A stretch of DNA of 33,991 nucleotides. It comes from Candidatus Zixiibacteriota bacterium. Lineage in GTDB: Bacteria; Zixibacteria; MSB-5A5; GN15; FEB-12. A program made the translations under genes and the position numbers. The notes beneath the pieces are model-generated. The model searched no databases, had not been told where the DNA came from, and was given only the letters and a program-made list of their open reading frames with translations. Shown here piece after piece: positions 1 to 7,783 of this stretch; position 1 is the first letter of the stretch; every line of letters starts with the position of its first letter. The DNA is taken from contig CP070777.1 in assembly GCA_020346225.1 (NCBI GenBank), positions 193,423 to 227,413 on the forward strand. The letters run 5' to 3'.

Positions 1-561
1 GTCCGCTCCCAGCCGGGCGTGCACGCGCATCCAGCTATCGAACGGCAGGCCGTCATCGTTCTTCCAGCTTATGAACCGCTCCATGGGCGTGAGCGGATAG
101 CGGCTTTTCATGGAGGGGCGAACCGGGGCAATCATGGCCCCGAGTCCGTGGGCTTTGCCGATGGATGTCATTGTTCGCACGGCCTGAAAGCTGACTCCTT
201 TGCCCTTGAAATCAGAGGCAACGACGACCTGGAGGGCACATAATACGGTGGGCCGGCGGGCGGTCTCGAAATCCTTGATGCCTTTTTCCATGGCCCAGTC
301 CCAGCCGGTATCGGGCAGGTCGGCGGGACGGCCGTCCCAGGCCAGCGGGATGCTGTTGCCCATAGCCATCCAGGTATCCGACCCCTTTTGCACCAGAGCG
401 AACTGGAACTGCGGCAAATGCCGGTACAGACTGTTGAAGTATTCGGCCAGCGGGTCATGTAACATGAACTCCGGCCAGGCGGCCCCGGTAAGCTTGACGG
501 TGGCCGCGGCAAAATCCGGATGGTCGGTGCCGGTGATAACAGTGTATTCAGGTACTGCCAT
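1..561 (-). CDS. GNAT-type N-acetyltransferase-like protein (partial, C-terminus outside window)
   Basis: This is the first 187 residues of a protein whose 3' end lies beyond base 1; the frame is open from the ATG at 561 to the window edge. The start MAVPEYTVITG fits the good promoter just upstream (597-626). The middle part carries a basic-glycine segment (SDFKGKGVS) like the acetyl-CoA pyrophosphate loop of GNAT enzymes. It is followed by a stretch with APVRPS and YPLTPMERF that I associate with a family annotated as GNAT acetyltransferases. The substrate cannot be told. The gene is divergent from the DDAH-like gene at 698. The family call is from memory of the motif pattern. The missing C-terminus prevents a length check. 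Confidence 0.65.
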   Translation of the reverse strand, partial: MAVPEYTVITGTDHPDFAAATVKLTGAAWPEFMLHDPLAEYFNSLYRHLPQFQFALVQKGSDTWMAMGNSIPLAWDGRPADLPDTGWDWAMEKGIKDFETARRPTVLCALQVVVASDFKGKGVSFQAVRTMTSIGKAHGLGAMIAPVRPSMKSRYPLTPMERFISWKNDDGLPFDSWMRVHARLGAD

Positions 562-596
562 TCGCGCCGCTTTCTTCTGCTCGGGTGGTCGACAGT

Positions 597-626
597 ATTT
601 TAGTCCACCGGGGCGGGAGCTGTCAA
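597..626 (-). promoter_or_regulatory. sigma70-like promoter of the acetyltransferase-like gene
   Basis: Reading the minus strand, a perfect TTGACA (complement of 621-626) is followed after 18 bases by TAAAAT (complement of 597-602). This would start transcription about 30 bases upstream of the ATG at 561. Seen in sequence; activity is inferred. Confidence 0.6.
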
Positions 627-649
627 CAACTGGATGTACGCCCGGGGGC

Positions 650-678
650 TTGACCTTTGGTTTCGTCCTCTTTACTTT
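650..678 (+). promoter_or_regulatory. weak candidate promoter before the DDAH-like gene
   Basis: TTGACC at 650-655 and TACTTT at 673-678 are separated by 17 bases, but the -10 is poor. The implied transcription start (about 685) falls inside the likely ribosome-binding site AAGAAGG (682-688) of the gene at 698. Listed only as a candidate. Confidence 0.25.
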
Positions 679-697
679 CGAAAGAAGGTTCAGTGAT

Positions 698-1576
698 ATG
701 AATGTCAACGGTCAGTCAGAGATCGGAGAAATCCGAAGCATCCTTCTCAAACATCCCCGGGATGCGTTTCTTTCGCAGGAGAGCGTGAACGCGCAGTGGC
801 GGAAGCTGGGCTATACGGCGCCGCCCGACTTTGACCGGGCTCTGCGGGAGTACGATAATTTCGTTGATTTGCTCGGCCGGGTGGTATCGGATTTTCATTA
901 TCTGCCCGCCGGCGAGGAGACCGGGCCCGACTCGGTGTATCTGCACGACCCGGTCATCATCACCAGGGCGGGGGCTATTCTATGCAACATGGGTAAAGTC
1001 GAGCGCGGGGGAGAGCCGTCGGCCTGCGGTGATTATCTAAAGCGGATGGGGGTGCCGGTACTGGGCGCAATCAGCGGCGGCGCCCGGCTGGAAGGGGGGG
1101 ATGTGGTCTGGCTTGACGAGAAGACGCTGGCAGTCGGGCAGGGCTACCGCACCAATGCCGAAGGTATCCGGCAACTGAAAGAACTGACCGAAGACCTGGT
1201 CGAGCATTTTACGGTAGTGCCTTTGCCGCACTGGCGGGGGCCGGAGGATGTGTTTCATCTGATGTCGATAATCAGCCCGATCGATACTGATCTGGCCCTG
1301 GTGTATTCGCCGCTGATGCCGGTGCCGTTTCGGCAATGGCTGATCGACCGGGGGATGGAACTGCTGGAAGTTCCCGCCGCAGAGTTTCCGACCATGGGGT
1401 GCAACGTGCTGGCGCTGGCGCCGCGTCGTTGCCTCATGCTGGCGGGTAATCCGCTGACGAAGAAGCTGCTCGAATCGAAAGGTGTTGAAGTGTGGGAGTA
1501 CGAAGGCGGCGAGATTTCGGTGAAGGGCGCCGGGGGTCCAACCTGTCTGACGCGGCCGCTCCTGCGAATGGCTTAG
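698..1576 (+). CDS. Dimethylarginine dimethylaminohydrolase / arginine deiminase-family amidinohydrolase
   Basis: A 292-residue protein of the guanidino-group-modifying superfamily (DDAH, arginine deiminase, amidinotransferase), a usual length for DDAH-type enzymes. Visible landmarks are the acidic loop RLEGGDVVW in the middle, His187 in the motif VFHLMS followed by SPID, and the nucleophile Cys283 in GGPTCLTRPLLR close to the C-terminus. These form the Cys-His-acid catalytic set. It should hydrolyse a guanidino compound (methylarginine or arginine) to citrulline plus amine or ammonia in the cytoplasm; which substrate is not decided by sequence alone. The frame stays open upstream to about base 200, but the ATG at 698 has the Shine-Dalgarno AAGAAGG and begins exactly where family homology starts. 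A small gene follows after 9 bases, so the two are probably co-transcribed. Confidence 0.85.
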   Translation: MNVNGQSEIGEIRSILLKHPRDAFLSQESVNAQWRKLGYTAPPDFDRALREYDNFVDLLGRVVSDFHYLPAGEETGPDSVYLHDPVIITRAGAILCNMGKVERGGEPSACGDYLKRMGVPVLGAISGGARLEGGDVVWLDEKTLAVGQGYRTNAEGIRQLKELTEDLVEHFTVVPLPHWRGPEDVFHLMSIISPIDTDLALVYSPLMPVPFRQWLIDRGMELLEVPAAEFPTMGCNVLALAPRRCLMLAGNPLTKKLLESKGVEVWEYEGGEISVKGAGGPTCLTRPLLRMA

Positions 1577-1585
1577 GGAGTTTTT

Positions 1586-1945
1586 ATGACAGGCATCGAT
1601 TACAATGACAAGTATTTCGTAGGCGTGATGAATTATGACGACGGCGACCTCACCAGGGACACTGTTTACCACTACCGGCAGAAGGGGGATATTGTCTGGG
1701 GCAGTTTCGAGGGCGGCAATTGCCGGCACGGCAACTTCGTGGCCAGGGTGCTGGACGACGGGAACCTGGATATGGTCTGGCAATACCTGAACAAGGAGGG
1801 TAAGCTGGTGAGCGGCGGTTGTCGGTCGACGCCCGAGATGCTGCCGGACGGGCGGATCCGTTTGCATGAATCGTGGCACGTGCACGGCACCGAGGTCAGC
1901 GGGACCTCGGCCGTAGAGCAGGTAGCGGGTGTAGAAAGAGGTTGA
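1586..1945 (+). CDS. Small beta-rich protein of the family often labelled 'n-acetylglutamate synthase'
   Basis: A 119-residue protein with no signal peptide or membrane segment. It is built of short repeated beta-strand units (Asp/Gly turns, GSFEGG, HGNFVARV, MLPDGRIRLHE). The pattern matches a family of about 110-residue proteins common in Bacteroidota and Bacillota. Many entries carry the name n-acetylglutamate synthase, although the protein has no acetyltransferase fold and I would not trust that function. The ATG at 1586 lies 9 bases after the DDAH-like stop with a GGGAG-like ribosome site (1575-1579), so it is probably translated from the same mRNA. Co-location with an arginine-related enzyme may be chance. 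Function unknown. Confidence 0.75.
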   Translation: MTGIDYNDKYFVGVMNYDDGDLTRDTVYHYRQKGDIVWGSFEGGNCRHGNFVARVLDDGNLDMVWQYLNKEGKLVSGGCRSTPEMLPDGRIRLHESWHVHGTEVSGTSAVEQVAGVERG

Positions 1946-2049
1946 CGGGCGGCGGCGGTCTTTGTATTTTCTCGATGTGTTAGCAATATCCCATCACTGG
2001 GTTTTCAAGGATTTCCTGGTTGATCAATTCTGGCACATAAAACAATCCA

Positions 2050-2119
2050 TATAAAATGACACCAAGGGTGTCGGACGCTTGACATCGTGTCCGTGACGGC
2101 CTTTGCCTGTGCGAAGGCC
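2050..2119 (+). promoter_or_regulatory. leader of the RNA-binding protein gene: -10-like box and hairpin
   Basis: TATAAAAT at 2050-2057 is a strong -10-like element, though I find no convincing -35. The following ~95-base leader has an inverted repeat GGCCTT (2098-2103) / AAGGCC (2114-2119) and a shorter CGGAC/GTCCG pair upstream. Single-RRM genes are often cold- or autoregulated through their leaders, so these hairpins are candidate control elements. That is inference. Confidence 0.3.
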
Positions 2120-2151
2120 GGGGGCATGGCAGAGCAGAGTTGGAGAGATCG

Positions 2152-2427
2152 ATGAACATCTATGTTGGCAACCTGTCGTACGATACGACGGAGGAAGAAC
2201 TTCGCCAGGCCTTTGAGGACTTCGGCGAGGTGACCAGTGTAAGCGTAATCAAGGACAAATACACCGGTCGGTCGCGCGGCTTCGGTTTCGTGGAGATGGC
2301 CTCCCAGGAGGCGGGCGAAGCGGCCATCGCCGGTCTTAACGAAAAGGAGCTCGGCGGGCGCAAGCTCAACGTCAATCAAGCCCGTCCGCGCGCCGACAGC
2401 GGCGGTGATTTCGGCGGCTCGCGCTGA
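2152..2427 (+). CDS. Single-RRM RNA-binding protein
   Basis: A 91-residue protein consisting of one RNA recognition motif followed by a short Gly/Arg/Ser-rich tail. RNP2 (IYVGNL) is at residues 3-8 and RNP1 (RGFGFVEM) about 40 residues later, both with the aromatic residues that stack on RNA bases. This is the bacterial RRM family typical of cyanobacteria and FCB-group bacteria, acting as a cytoplasmic RNA chaperone, often induced in the cold. An in-frame TTG at 2140 would add four residues, but the ATG at 2152 sits directly at the conserved MNIYVGNL start and has GGAGAG upstream (2142-2147). It is a single-gene unit, closed by the strong terminator at 2478. Confidence 0.93.
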   Translation: MNIYVGNLSYDTTEEELRQAFEDFGEVTSVSVIKDKYTGRSRGFGFVEMASQEAGEAAIAGLNEKELGGRKLNVNQARPRADSGGDFGGSR

Positions 2428-2477
2428 AAACGACAACATGATCGTCGCCTAGCGAGTCGATCCCATATACAGTCAAG

Positions 2478-2509
2478 GGGGCTGCGAGCAGTGCAGCCCC
2501 TCTTCTTTT
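2478..2509 (+). terminator. rho-independent terminator after the RRM gene
   Basis: Perfect 8-bp stem GGGGCTGC (2478-2485) / GCAGCCCC (2493-2500), 7-base loop, then TCTTCTTTT. Its core strongly resembles the terminator at 28420. Confidence 0.9.
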
Positions 2510-2599
2510 CGGGGTGTTCGGGGCGCCGGCCCGGGTGCATATCTCATGGCAGACGGGGAGGAAGTCGTCTGGTTGTGTCGAGCGGCCGGCCGTTGTTGC

Positions 2600-2628
2600 T
2601 TGACGAAACGTGGGTTGAGTGGTATATT
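2600..2628 (+). promoter_or_regulatory. sigma70-like promoter of the large secreted protein gene
   Basis: TTGACG (2600-2605), 17-base spacer, TATATT (2623-2628), in an intergenic region directly ahead of the gene at 2719. Transcription would start near 2635, giving a leader of about 84 bases. Confidence 0.65.
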
Positions 2629-2718
2629 ATATTCAAGTCGCCTTACACCTTCGGCATATCCGACCTTTCACCGTCTTTATAAATGAGGGGAACCTTTCAA
2701 CTGGAGGGATTTACCGTG

Positions 2719-5199
2719 ATGAGAAGACCCTGGCGCAGATATTCAGCCGTGCTGATATGTCTGATTTGCATTCAACCGGTAATGGGACGAGATGCCGCCG
2801 GGACCGTCCAGACGGCTCAATTGGCCGGCTCGGGCGATCCCGCTTACTGTATTGCGGCGCACAGGATTGGGAGGATTTCGCTGTCGGTCAACAACAACGC
2901 CAATCTGGGCAGCGGTTTCCCGGCCGGGGGCAGCAGTCTCGACTGTTTCACTGGCGAGGTGGTGCCTTCCTGTGAATACCCCATGGGCTCTGATGTTGAG
3001 CACCTGTTCGCGGCCTCGCTGTGGATAGGCGCGATTATTGGCAGTGATACCGTCGTTTCCACCGGCGCGGACGGCTGGTCGCGCATAGGCGGTGAGTATC
3101 GTCCGGAGGAATCTCCCTGGGGGGACATGATTTATCGCTCGACTTTGTACCCGGAGGACCCCGAGCTCTACGCCGACGCGGTATCCGAGGAAGACTACAT
3201 TGCGACGTACACCGACTCGTTTCCTTATGACGATCCTTATGGCGGGTGGATGGGCGAGCAGCATGTTCCGCTTGATATTGAAGTGACCCAGAGCTCGTAT
3301 GCCTGGTCCTACAGTCATACCGAGGACTTCATCATCATTGACTACCGGGTGAAGAATGTCGGCAGTCAGGTGCTCGAGGATGTTTGTGCGGGCCTGTGGG
3401 TTGATGGTGATGTCGGCCACTTGAGCCAGGGATACTACCATACAGATGATATCGCCGGTTTCGCCGGGTCCTATCTCAATTCTGCCTTCGGGCCTGATTG
3501 TCAGTACACCGATACAATCAATCTGGCCTGGATCGCCGACAATGACGGTGACCCTTCAGGCGGCGTTTTTGCCGACCAGTCCTGCCCTCATGTTACGGGT
3601 GTCAGTTTTCTCTACATCCCGAGTGCCGGATTCCCGTATCCGCGATACGCGACTTTCAACTGGTGGGTCAGCAGTTCCGATGTTGCCGAGGATTTTGGTC
3701 CGCGGGAGAGAGACGGCGCAGGCGAGTGGCCGGAGGATTTTCGAGATTTCGGCACGGGCGGACTCGGCACGCCGGAAGGCGACCATAACAAGTACTATCA
3801 GCTGCGCAACCAGGAAGTGGATTACGACCAGGCGTTTACCGGCGTCATTTCCGACGATGACCCGACATGGATGTATCCCAATCAGGAGAGCGCGGATGAC
3901 ATCGCCAACGGCAACGACACAAAATACCTGCTTTCCTTCGGGCCGGTTGGAGATCTGAACCCGGGGCAGTCGATGCCGTTTTGCGTAGCGTATGTGGCGG
4001 GAGAAAATCTGCATCTGGACGCGCTCAATATCAACAACCTCCTGGATAACCCGGAACAGTATTATGCCAACCTGGGCTTCTCCGACCTGTTTGCCAACGC
4101 CACTATGGCGTCGTGGGTCTATGACAATCCGGGGGTTGATACCGACGGCGACGGGTGGTCAGGGTCGATGAAAGTATGCGGTGATGATTCGATCTGGATA
4201 CAGGGAGACTACATACCCGACTTCAAGCCCATCTTTCCGGTCCCGGTGGCACCTCCCTGGCCGCGTGTCTGGATTGACTGGCCCAATGGTGATACTCTGA
4301 TGGTCAGGTGGAACGGGCTACGATCGGAGACAGCCCTGGGGTTTGCCGGATTTGCCTCTGACTTTGAAGGATATAACGTTTACCTGTCGACGGATGGCAG
4401 TCCGGGTTCGTTTATGCTGATAGGCTCCTATGACCGTGAGGACTATCTCAAGTACGTCTGGGATGATAACCAGGCCGAATGGGTGATCCACGATCGGCCC
4501 CTGACCCTGGAAGAGCTGCGCTGTCTTTACGGGGCATCTTGCGACGATGCAACCTTCGATCCGCTCGATTACCCCAGCAATTCGCCATACGTGGCCGGAG
4601 ATTCGATATTCTACTTTGCTGCGTACGGTAACAACACGTCCGAGTTCGGGGTGACCACGCCTGTCATCAAAACGTATCCGGCGCAGCCTTATCCCAGCAG
4701 TCTTGACCCGAACCAGGCCGATCCCTCGGAACTCACGGACGACGGATATTTCAAGTACTTCGAGTACCACCTGAAAGATCCCGACCTGAATCCCGCTATG
4801 TGCTACTACGTGAGTGTTACCGCTTTTGACTATGGCTGGCCCCCCAGCGGAACGCCGGCCCTGGAGAGCGACATAGAGGGAAACGCCGAACTGATTTGTT
4901 TCACCGATGTGGCCGAGGACCAGGTCGGACTTCCGAAGGCCTATGCGCTTTTGCAGAACCATCCCAACCCGTTCAACGCCACGACCGAGATAAGCCTGGC
5001 GCTTCCCGCGGCTTCGCACGTTCGGCTGGAGATATTCAATATCGTCGGTCAGAGAGTGGCGACGCTGGTTGACGGCCGTCTCAAGGCCGGGCACCACACT
5101 TTTTCGTGGGACGGTGGCGATGCCTCCACCGGCGTCTACATTTACAGGCTCCAGGCGGGTGATTTCACCGAAACGAGGAAGATGGTCCTGCTGAAGTGA
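2719..5199 (+). CDS. Large secreted protein with C-terminal FlgD-like / type IX-style sorting domain
   Basis: An 826-residue exported protein. A basic n-region (MRRPWRRY) and hydrophobic core (SAVLICLICI) form a signal peptide, with probable cleavage near residue 20. The long body is rich in Asp, Gly, Tyr and Trp with no catalytic motif that I recognise; a fibronectin-like segment may lie around residues 520-590. The last ~85 residues start with LLQNHPNPFNATTEI and end in GVYIYRLQAG plus a Lys-rich tail. This is the FlgD-Ig-like / T9SS type A sorting domain found on surface proteins of FCB bacteria. GGAGGG (2703-2708) serves either GTG 2716 or ATG 2719; I chose the ATG. The gene is flanked by its own promoter and terminator. 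The neighbouring pilin operon suggests a cell-surface role, but the function is unknown. Confidence 0.88.
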   Translation: MRRPWRRYSAVLICLICIQPVMGRDAAGTVQTAQLAGSGDPAYCIAAHRIGRISLSVNNNANLGSGFPAGGSSLDCFTGEVVPSCEYPMGSDVEHLFAASLWIGAIIGSDTVVSTGADGWSRIGGEYRPEESPWGDMIYRSTLYPEDPELYADAVSEEDYIATYTDSFPYDDPYGGWMGEQHVPLDIEVTQSSYAWSYSHTEDFIIIDYRVKNVGSQVLEDVCAGLWVDGDVGHLSQGYYHTDDIAGFAGSYLNSAFGPDCQYTDTINLAWIADNDGDPSGGVFADQSCPHVTGVSFLYIPSAGFPYPRYATFNWWVSSSDVAEDFGPRERDGAGEWPEDFRDFGTGGLGTPEGDHNKYYQLRNQEVDYDQAFTGVISDDDPTWMYPNQESADDIANGNDTKYLLSFGPVGDLNPGQSMPFCVAYVAGENLHLDALNINNLLDNPEQYYANLGFSDLFANATMASWVYDNPGVDTDGDGWSGSMKVCGDDSIWIQGDYIPDFKPIFPVPVAPPWPRVWIDWPNGDTLMVRWNGLRSETALGFAGFASDFEGYNVYLSTDGSPGSFMLIGSYDREDYLKYVWDDNQAEWVIHDRPLTLEELRCLYGASCDDATFDPLDYPSNSPYVAGDSIFYFAAYGNNTSEFGVTTPVIKTYPAQPYPSSLDPNQADPSELTDDGYFKYFEYHLKDPDLNPAMCYYVSVTAFDYGWPPSGTPALESDIEGNAELICFTDVAEDQVGLPKAYALLQNHPNPFNATTEISLALPAASHVRLEIFNIVGQRVATLVDGRLKAGHHTFSWDGGDASTGVYIYRLQAGDFTETRKMVLLK

Positions 5200-5225
5200 C
5201 CTGACGGAGGATATAGTTTTCTTTA

Positions 5226-5252
5226 AGGCAGGCCGGGCGGCCTGTCTTTTTT
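5226..5252 (+). terminator. rho-independent terminator after the secreted protein gene
   Basis: Nine-pair stem AGGCAGGCC (5226-5234) / GGCCTGTCT (5239-5247) with one G-U pair, 4-base loop, and a run of T to 5252. Confidence 0.9.
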
Positions 5253-5507
5253 ATCACGAAAAGGCTCTTGAATCGCCGGGATTGCAGCTCTCCGGGACCG
5301 CCGTGGTTTCGCTGCCCGGCTCAACACAGTATTGGGCGTTCCCCATACTCAGCTCCCGTGAAGGTCCATTTTCTGAACAGGACCGACCTGATAAGTCTGT
5401 GCTTACCAATAAGATAATGATTGTCGAGAGCGTGGAGAAAAACGGGCACACCAGTTGCCAACAGTTAGGTACGGAGTAAGGGAATTCTGATTAGAGGTAG
5501 ATGGATT
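5253..5507. other. intergenic leader of the minor-pilin operon
   Basis: 255 bases without a credible gene. It holds a distant inverted repeat GCCGGG (5275-5280) / CCCGGC (5315-5320) and an A/T-rich patch with AAGATAAT (5411-5418) that could be a -10. No matching -35, sigma54 site or known riboswitch was recognised. Confidence 0.4.
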
Positions 5508-5888
5508 ATGAATAACGATAAGGGACTAAGCCTGCTCGAGGTTCTGGTGGCCATGATCATCCTGAGTCTCGGCATCCTCGGCATGGCTCCCATGGTGGTA
5601 ATGTCGATCGAGGGCAACAATATCTCGCGCGACGTGCTGGTGGTTTCCAGTCTGGCGGCCGAGAAGATGGAGCTCTATGAATCGCTGGAAGTACTGCCGC
5701 CGGTACCGTACACCGAGATGGAGCACGGTCTCGAGGGCGGCTACAACCGGAAAACCGTCATCAGGGATAGCACCGTCGATCCCACGATCCCGGAGGGTGT
5801 CTATCAGATCGACGTAACGATCAGCTGGACGGACAAAACGGGCGTCAACCGCTCCACCACCTACTCAACCCTGGTGATGGAAGGGTAA
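5508..5888 (+). CDS. Type IV pilus minor pilin, PilV-like
   Basis: A 126-residue prepilin with a short basic leader ending in Gly6 followed by LSLLEVLVAMIILSLGILG. This is the class III signal: cleavage after Gly and N-methylation of the next residue by prepilin peptidase, with Glu at mature position 5. The hydrophobic N-terminal helix is followed by MAPMV, typical of PilV-type minor pilins, and a short beta-rich C-terminal domain with TISWTDKTG. It would sit in the inner membrane before assembly at a pilus or type II secretion pseudopilus tip. The ATG at 5508 has AGAGG upstream. It is the first gene of a three-gene operon. No major pilin or assembly ATPase lies in this window. Confidence 0.88.
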   Translation: MNNDKGLSLLEVLVAMIILSLGILGMAPMVVMSIEGNNISRDVLVVSSLAAEKMELYESLEVLPPVPYTEMEHGLEGGYNRKTVIRDSTVDPTIPEGVYQIDVTISWTDKTGVNRSTTYSTLVMEG

Positions 5889-5894
5889 GATGTT

Positions 5895-6497
5895 ATGAAG
5901 AAAACGAAGACCAACAGATGGCGCAATTGCCGCGGTTTTACGGTGCTCGAGGTTTTGATCGCCGCGCTGATCACCGGCATTCTGGCGGTGGCGAGTTTCA
6001 GGTTCTACACGTCGATGCACCAGCAAACCGAAACGCAGATCGAGGTATCCGACGTGCAGCATCTGTGTCGGTCCAGTGTTCATGAGATCAAAAAGACGCT
6101 GCGGCTGGCGGGGTTCAAGCTGGACCCGGCGGTGCACGCGCCATATGAAGTCAAGGGCGACAGTCTGGCGATCTATTACAGCGGCACGCAGCCGGTCGAC
6201 ACCGTCCTTTACTATCTCGAGGAGTTCGCGGAATGGGAGTACTGGCGGGTGCCCGACCTTCGCGGCGAGGTGACGCTTTACCGGCTTATGCGGAAGCAGA
6301 ACTCCCTGCCGGGCGAAGCCTGTGCCGATTTTATCCGCGATGTCGATTTCCAGCTCGTGGACAGTCTGGACAGTCGAACGATGAGCATAACGGTCACCGC
6401 TCAGGTAACCAAAAGGGATGACAGCTACGCCGAGAACAAGGGTTATCGGGTCTGGTCCCTGGACGAGCAGGTGACACTCAGAAACGTCAACTTATAG
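5895..6497 (+). CDS. Type IV pilus minor pilin, PilW/GspJ-like
   Basis: A 200-residue prepilin with a 14-residue basic leader. The processing site is CRG followed by FTVLEVLIAALITGILAVA, with Phe at +1 and Glu at +5 as prepilin peptidase requires. The globular part contains YDEV-type beta strands, YYSGTQPVDTVLYYLEE and a C-terminal AQVTKRD segment. That layout is usual for PilW, or for GspJ pseudopilins that cap the filament. The gene begins 6 bases after the PilV-like stop, so the two are translated from one message. Together with its neighbours it should prime filament assembly or decorate the tip. The PilW or GspJ name is a best match, not proven. Confidence 0.85.
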   Translation: MKKTKTNRWRNCRGFTVLEVLIAALITGILAVASFRFYTSMHQQTETQIEVSDVQHLCRSSVHEIKKTLRLAGFKLDPAVHAPYEVKGDSLAIYYSGTQPVDTVLYYLEEFAEWEYWRVPDLRGEVTLYRLMRKQNSLPGEACADFIRDVDFQLVDSLDSRTMSITVTAQVTKRDDSYAENKGYRVWSLDEQVTLRNVNL

Positions 6498-6516
6498 GAA
6501 GAGAGGGATATTGATT

Positions 6517-7686
6517 ATGACAGCTCTTACGAATGACCGGGGCGGCGCTTTGATGATCGCGCTGGCGCTGATGGCGATGCTTACGGTGATTGCGGTGATG
6601 GCCCTCAATCGCTCGAACACCGATGTTGATCTTTCATTCAACCAGCTGCATGACGAGCAGGCCTTTTACGCCGCCGAGGCGGGCGTGGAAAGAGCCCTGG
6701 CCAAGCTGAACACCAACCGCAGCTGGGATTCGGGTTTCGTCAGCCAGCCCCTGGGTGACCGGGCTTTCTATACGGTGTCGGTAACCGACAGTACGGCCAT
6801 GCCGGTCCTTTTCGATACCGTCATAATTAAGTCAAGCGGCAGATACGACCGGGCCGAAGCCGAAGTCGAGGCGTGGGTTGTGCCGGAGAAATTTCATCCT
6901 TTCGATTTCGCTCTTTTCGGTGACACCACCCTTGAGATGACCAACTCGTCGTGCACCGACTCTTATAACTCCGACTCGGGCTCGTACGGAGCCACCCTGG
7001 ACCATACCGATGCAACGATTGGCTCCAACGGTGAGGTTATACTGGGGAACATCGCGTCGGTGGGGGGCGATGCGGTAAGCGCTATTGAAGGCGGTATCTC
7101 GATATTGAACGAAGCCCTGGTCCGGGGCGATACTATAACCGGTGTTGATTCGATTCCGATTGACGATATTGTTCCCCCCGAGGAGTACGACTGGGCGCAG
7201 GAGAACAGTGTGGCCGAAACCGGCATTTCCGGCACGTATACTTACGACCCGGTGACATACTCGCTCAATGTCGGAGCCAGGGAGACAGCTGTTTTGTCCA
7301 GTGGTGTCTACTACTTCTCCGATATCGAAGTCGAGCAGAACGGCACTATCGTTATCGAGCCGGGAGCGGAGGTGATCATATACATGACCGGTGATCTAAC
7401 CCTTCGGAACTTCTCGAATGTCAACGCCGACGGTACGCCGGCGCAGCTTATCATATACTCTTCAGGAGACCTGTTGACCCTTGATAACAACACGTCGCTG
7501 ACGGCGGCCTTCTTCGGACCCGATGTGACTTTCGAACTCAGGAACTATACCGACTTCTTCGGTTCCGTGGTAGCCGATGAGATCATCTTTGCCAACAACG
7601 TATGCTTCCACTACGACCGCTACCTGAGCCAGATCGAGAAAGGTGAAACGGGCCGGATGATAGTGGTGGCCTGGCGAGAAATGTAA
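6517..7686 (+). CDS. PilX-like pilus assembly protein with large C-terminal beta-helix-like domain
   Basis: A 389-residue protein. The N-terminus carries RGGALMIALALMAMLTVIAVMALNR, a hydrophobic helix followed by NQLHDEQAFYAAEAGVERAL; this AEAG segment is the hallmark of PilX N-terminal domains. Residues after about 130 form a long repetitive beta-rich domain with many Asn/Ser/Gly turns (YYFSDIEV, IVIEPGAEVIIYMTGDLTL, AFFGPDVTF). It resembles the polymer-forming or right-handed beta-helix domains seen behind PilX in anaerobes. TTG 6511 is possible, but ATG 6517 is better spaced from GAGAGGGA (6501-6508). Much longer than a classical PilX (about 160-200 residues). It is the last gene of the operon, followed by a strong terminator. 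Confidence 0.82.
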   Translation: MTALTNDRGGALMIALALMAMLTVIAVMALNRSNTDVDLSFNQLHDEQAFYAAEAGVERALAKLNTNRSWDSGFVSQPLGDRAFYTVSVTDSTAMPVLFDTVIIKSSGRYDRAEAEVEAWVVPEKFHPFDFALFGDTTLEMTNSSCTDSYNSDSGSYGATLDHTDATIGSNGEVILGNIASVGGDAVSAIEGGISILNEALVRGDTITGVDSIPIDDIVPPEEYDWAQENSVAETGISGTYTYDPVTYSLNVGARETAVLSSGVYYFSDIEVEQNGTIVIEPGAEVIIYMTGDLTLRNFSNVNADGTPAQLIIYSSGDLLTLDNNTSLTAAFFGPDVTFELRNYTDFFGSVVADEIIFANNVCFHYDRYLSQIEKGETGRMIVVAWREM

Positions 7687-7713
7687 AGAATCCTATCAAT
7701 CGAGAATTTCGGG

Positions 7714-7745
7714 CGGCGCGGACGACGGTTCGCGCCGTTTTTTTT
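7714..7745. terminator. strong hairpin terminator between convergent genes
   Basis: Ten-pair stem CGGCGCGGAC (7714-7723) / GTTCGCGCCG (7728-7737), loop GACG, then eight T. It ends the pilin operon. The stem could also slow transcripts arriving from the minus-strand glycosyltransferase, but no T-run serves that strand. Confidence 0.92.
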
Positions 7746-7783
7746 GGTGATTCTGTGGCTGCCAATTTCGGGTTGTCGGCCGG

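Noticed and set aside
200-697. N-terminal extension of the DDAH-like frame by 166 residues
   Set aside because: It would overlap the divergent acetyltransferase gene and both promoters. Homology and the ribosome site begin at 698.
5253-5507. Cyclic-di-GMP riboswitch before the pilin operon
   Set aside because: Such switches often precede pilin genes, but I could not find the conserved GEMM core motifs here.
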